Shown one piece after another: positions 62,077-64,000 of a stretch of 64,000 bases of DNA. Position numbers and translations under genes: made by a program. Origin of the DNA: CAZISM01 sp964541895 (GTDB lineage Bacteria; Zhuqueibacterota; Zhuqueibacteria; Residuimicrobiales; Residuimicrobiaceae). The stretch covers positions 62,001 through 126,000 of the forward strand of contig CAZISM010000002.1 in NCBI GenBank assembly GCA_964541895.1, read 5' to 3'. The notes beneath the pieces were generated by a model. The model did no database searches. It saw nothing but the letters and a program-made list of their open reading frames with translations, and had not been told where the DNA came from. Every line of letters starts with the position of its first letter. The first letter of the stretch is position 1.

Positions 62077-62742
62077 TCAACACCCTTCTTTTTTCTTCTT
62101 TCCCGTCGGCTTGCCGCCAGCCGACGAGCCGCCGCCGGGCAGCGCCAATTTGGGCATGGCCACTTGCGCTTGTTGTACCGCCTCGCCAGGACCACTCTGG
62201 GGCGAGCCGCCAAAATATTTGCTTACCTGTTTGCTTTTTTCGAATGCCTTTTGTTGTTCGGCTGAAGCGTTTTCGGCTATCCTGGGGAACAGAATTTTAT
62301 CCTTCCATTCCTCCAAACCCCCAAACAGGATATACACCGACTTGTAATCCTTGGCTTTGAGCAGGAACCAGGCCTGGGCGGCATGAATACCGCCTTCGGA
62401 GTAGATGACGATTTTTTCGTTTCTCTGCAAGCCGGCGTTCAGCAGATTGGAAAGCACAATGTTTTCCGCCGTGGGGATATTGTACTCAGTGTATTCTTTT
62501 TCCGTGCGCAAATCGATCAGACGATAATCCGCTTTGTTCTGGATGATCCAGTCGGCCAGCTCTTCCACGGTCACATGATCGACTTTGCTGTCGACGATCA
62601 TGGCCAGCTCCTGGGCGTCGATGGAGGTTCTGGCGCTGGAATAGGGATTGCCGGAGAACAGGGCCAGGACCGCCAGGATTAACAGAACGGCTGCGAGCTT
62701 TTGATTCAGGCTCAGATTCTTGATGCTATCCGTCAGCTTCAT
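62077..62742 (-). CDS. Membrane-anchored rhodanese-like protein lacking the active Cys
   Basis: A 221-residue protein. An N-terminal helix (LAAVLLILAVLALFSGNP, about 16-33) anchors a rhodanese domain at about 55-150: VTVEELADWIIQNKADYRLI, DLRTEKEYTEYNIPTA, and the loop IVIYSEGGIHAAQAW. That loop normally holds the sulfur-accepting Cys, but Ser115 stands in its place. The tail is Gly/Lys rich and ends in a Cys (GKKKKEGC). It overlaps the YeeE gene upstream by four bases (ATGA). It probably binds or relays sulfur rather than acting as a thiosulfate sulfurtransferase. Confidence 0.85.
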   Translation of the reverse strand: MKLTDSIKNLSLNQKLAAVLLILAVLALFSGNPYSSARTSIDAQELAMIVDSKVDHVTVEELADWIIQNKADYRLIDLRTEKEYTEYNIPTAENIVLSNLLNAGLQRNEKIVIYSEGGIHAAQAWFLLKAKDYKSVYILFGGLEEWKDKILFPRIAENASAEQQKAFEKSKQVSKYFGGSPQSGPGEAVQQAQVAMPKLALPGGGSSAGGKPTGKKKKEGC

Positions 62743-63350
62743 TGTTCCTCCGCCGATTTTTTCTCCGCCATTTTCTTTTCACCCCATTCGGCAGCGGCAA
62801 ACGCCGCCAGGGCCATGATCGATACCAGAAAGACGATGAAACCGTAGGGCAGATTCAGCAATTGCGGCAATGTCACTTTGCCCAGCGAGGAAGATTCATA
62901 GAACGCTTCCACCAGGGGAAAGACTTCGCCGAAGGCAAGGATGCCGGCGACGATGCCGAGGAGGTAGACCCAGCCGTCATAGCGTCCGGTCGCCGCCGAA
63001 ACGCAGGAGGTGCCCGGACAATAGCCGCCGATGACAAATCCCACGCCCAGCAACAGCCCGCCGACGATCTGGGGCCACAGGTAGGTCGGATTGATATAAA
63101 CCAGCGACAAATCGACAAAGCCGATGACGGAGAGATAATAGAGGCCGACCATGGCGGTGACGATGGCGGTGAACATTACTTTCAGCACGGCCATGTCGGT
63201 GAAATAAAACTGCGCCGCCAGTTTCCGGGCGCTGCCGAATCCGGCCCGTTCCAGAAAAAAACCGAAACCGATGCCGATCAGCACGGCGACGATGAGACTG
63301 ACTTCATCGTTAAAATAGCCGAATTTAAAATAGGGTGCGTTCATTGCCAT
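62739..63350 (-). CDS. YeeE/YedE-family sulfur transport protein (downstream copy)
   Basis: A 203-residue inner-membrane protein with five or six helices. The DUF395/YeeE motifs are ERAGFGSARKLAAQFYFTD and GGYCPGTSCVSAATG with Cys111 and Cys116. YeeE (TsuA)-type proteins carry thiosulfate or reduced sulfur across the membrane by a Cys relay. The C-terminus is a charged, Glu/Lys-rich cytoplasmic tail. It overlaps the upstream YeeE gene by 10 bp and the rhodanese gene by 4 bp, so the three are one operon. The split into two short YeeE halves is a common family layout. Confidence 0.88.
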   Translation of the reverse strand: MAMNAPYFKFGYFNDEVSLIVAVLIGIGFGFFLERAGFGSARKLAAQFYFTDMAVLKVMFTAIVTAMVGLYYLSVIGFVDLSLVYINPTYLWPQIVGGLLLGVGFVIGGYCPGTSCVSAATGRYDGWVYLLGIVAGILAFGEVFPLVEAFYESSSLGKVTLPQLLNLPYGFIVFLVSIMALAAFAAAEWGEKKMAEKKSAEEQ

Positions 63351-63889
63351 TGTCTCCTTACCAGATATGCAAACGCATAACCGCCCGCAAACACGGACAT
63401 CATAAAAGCCCAGCTGCCGAAATTAAGCAGCGCGCCGCCGGTGAGCGCCTGGCCGCTGGTGCAGCCCCGCGCCAGCTTGGCACCCACCGCCATGATCATG
63501 CCGCCGAGGAAGGCAAACATCAGCCGTTTGCCGCTGCTGATGCGCGGCCCTTTTTCGATCATTCCTTTGCTGCGATGCGCCAGTTTGCCGGAAATAAATC
63601 CGCCGATGAACACGCCGAGCACTTCAAAAACCAGCCAATCCTTGAGCGGGTTGGTGGTGCCGTCACCGAGATATTCAGCGTAAAAGCTGTTCGAGTGGGC
63701 GTGTTCGGGGTTGGCCTTCTGCACACTATAAGCGACCATGGACGAGAAGGCCCCGGACGCTCCCAAACCTCTGCCCATGATGACAAAGGCGAGCAGGAGC
63801 ACCAGCCCCAGCCCGATGCCGGCCAGATACGGATTCCAGTATGGTTGCGGAGCTTTGCCGGCCTCCGCAACATGTTGAGGTGAACTCAT
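63341..63889 (-). CDS. YeeE/YedE-family sulfur transport protein (upstream copy)
   Basis: A 182-residue inner-membrane protein with about four helices. The conserved Cys motif is LARGCTSGQALTGGAL with Cys143, and GGFISGKLAHRSKG is also typical. It has an insertion of about 30 polar residues (GLGASGAFSS to PLKDW) between the first helices. GGGAG precedes ATG 63889. With the downstream copy it should form a two-part sulfur channel. The gene follows NrfD by about 23 bp, linking it to a membrane electron-transfer complex. Confidence 0.88.
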   Translation of the reverse strand: MSSPQHVAEAGKAPQPYWNPYLAGIGLGLVLLLAFVIMGRGLGASGAFSSMVAYSVQKANPEHAHSNSFYAEYLGDGTTNPLKDWLVFEVLGVFIGGFISGKLAHRSKGMIEKGPRISSGKRLMFAFLGGMIMAVGAKLARGCTSGQALTGGALLNFGSWAFMMSVFAGGYAFAYLVRRQWQ

Positions 63890-63912
63890 AGTAATTCTCC
63901 CTTGGCAGGTTT

Positions 63913-64000
63913 CTATTTAACAAAGTGAGCGTTCACATAGTGACTGTATTGCCCGGCGCCAACGATGACAAAGCGCAGGATCAAGCCGCCGAGGATCACC
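63913..64000 (-). CDS. NrfD/PsrC-type membrane subunit, C-terminal end only
   Basis: The last 28 codons of a gene running off the right edge read VILGGLILRFVIVGAGQYSH followed by YVNAHFVK and a TAG at 63913. The GG(x)(x)LR(x)V(x)VVGGQ-like pattern is the final helix of NrfD/PsrC polysulfide or nitrite reductase membrane subunits. It lies directly before the YeeE genes, which suggests a quinone-linked polysulfide, thiosulfate or sulfur reductase operon. Confidence 0.65.
   Translation of the reverse strand, partial: VILGGLILRFVIVGAGQYSHYVNAHFVK

Noticed and set aside
62742..63380. 212-codon plus-strand frame over the YeeE gene
   Set aside because: It is antisense to a clear membrane protein in an overlapping operon, and its Gln/Asp/His-rich translation is typical of reverse membrane codons.
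1..64000. CRISPR array, tRNA, rRNA, insertion sequence or prophage genes
   Set aside because: No regularly spaced direct repeats, no cloverleaf-like tRNA and no rRNA sequence were seen, and no transposase, integrase or phage structural protein was recognised.

Overview
The window is about 64 kb of a GC-moderate bacterial genome. Most of it (positions 1 to about 60,400) is one large, mainly plus-strand locus for taking apart and catabolising a complex, probably sulfated, plant- or alga-type glycan. Secreted proteins carry Sec, lipoprotein or twin-arginine signals, so the cell looks Gram-negative. There is no SusC/SusD pair, which argues against a classic Bacteroidetes polysaccharide utilisation locus. 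A GWxTD-domain TPR protein followed by a TonB-like protein, S1 sulfatases, WbsX/GH99-like lipoproteins, DUF6259 proteins and UroD-like proteins in sugar loci suggest a lineage such as KSB1, Latescibacteria or a related FCB-group candidate phylum. That placement is inference; no ribosomal or marker gene is present.

Layout. 1-1095 (minus): partial DUF6259-type glycosidase with a frameshift after its start. 1209-13068: beta-propeller lipoprotein, GH99-like lipoprotein, sulfatase, LacI regulator, phosphomannose-isomerase-like cupin, TIM-barrel protein, GH78 alpha-L-rhamnosidase. 13286-20941: multidomain glycosidase with a malectin-like C-terminus, GWxTD protein, TonB-like protein, DUF5060/DUF4038 (GH140-like) protein. 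21154-21873 (minus): molybdopterin oxidoreductase. 22003-33355: sugar-phosphate epimerase-like protein, UroD-like protein, DUF6259 glycosidase, MFS sugar porter, unknown protein, ribose-type ABC permease and binding protein (no ATPase), sulfatase, alpha/alpha-toroid protein. 33453-46590: GH97, sialate O-acetylesterase-like, xylose-isomerase-like, sulfatase, GH36, L-arabinose isomerase, second GH99-like/sulfatase pair. 46789-53326: KARI-like dehydrogenase, GntP permease, second UroD-like protein, L-rhamnose mutarotase, GH127. 53762-60815 (minus): GH116, alpha/alpha-toroid protein, arylsulfotransferase-like protein, truncated sialidase-like gene. 60968-61666: charged coiled-coil secreted protein. 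62041-64000 (minus): a separate sulfur operon of NrfD, two YeeE/YedE proteins and a rhodanese-like protein, closed by a strong terminator.

How the genes fit together (inference). Sulfatases and the acetylesterase strip substituents. GH78, GH127, GH36, GH97, GH116, DUF4038 and DUF6259 enzymes release L-rhamnose, L-arabinose, galactose/glucose and possibly branched sugars. The MFS, GntP and ABC proteins import products. RhaM, AraA, the xylose-isomerase-like and epimerase-like TIM barrels, the cupin isomerase and the KARI-like enzyme start catabolism. LacI is the only visible regulator. Kinases and aldolases for arabinose or rhamnose are absent and must lie elsewhere.

The most unusual signals are a canonical A_AAA_AAG slippery heptamer at a frameshifted gene start, the KARI-like enzyme with altered active-site acids inside a sugar locus, two UroD-like paralogues, a sulfatase with a C-terminal zinc ribbon, a duplicated GH99-like/sulfatase cassette, and an apparently new intergenic repeat family.
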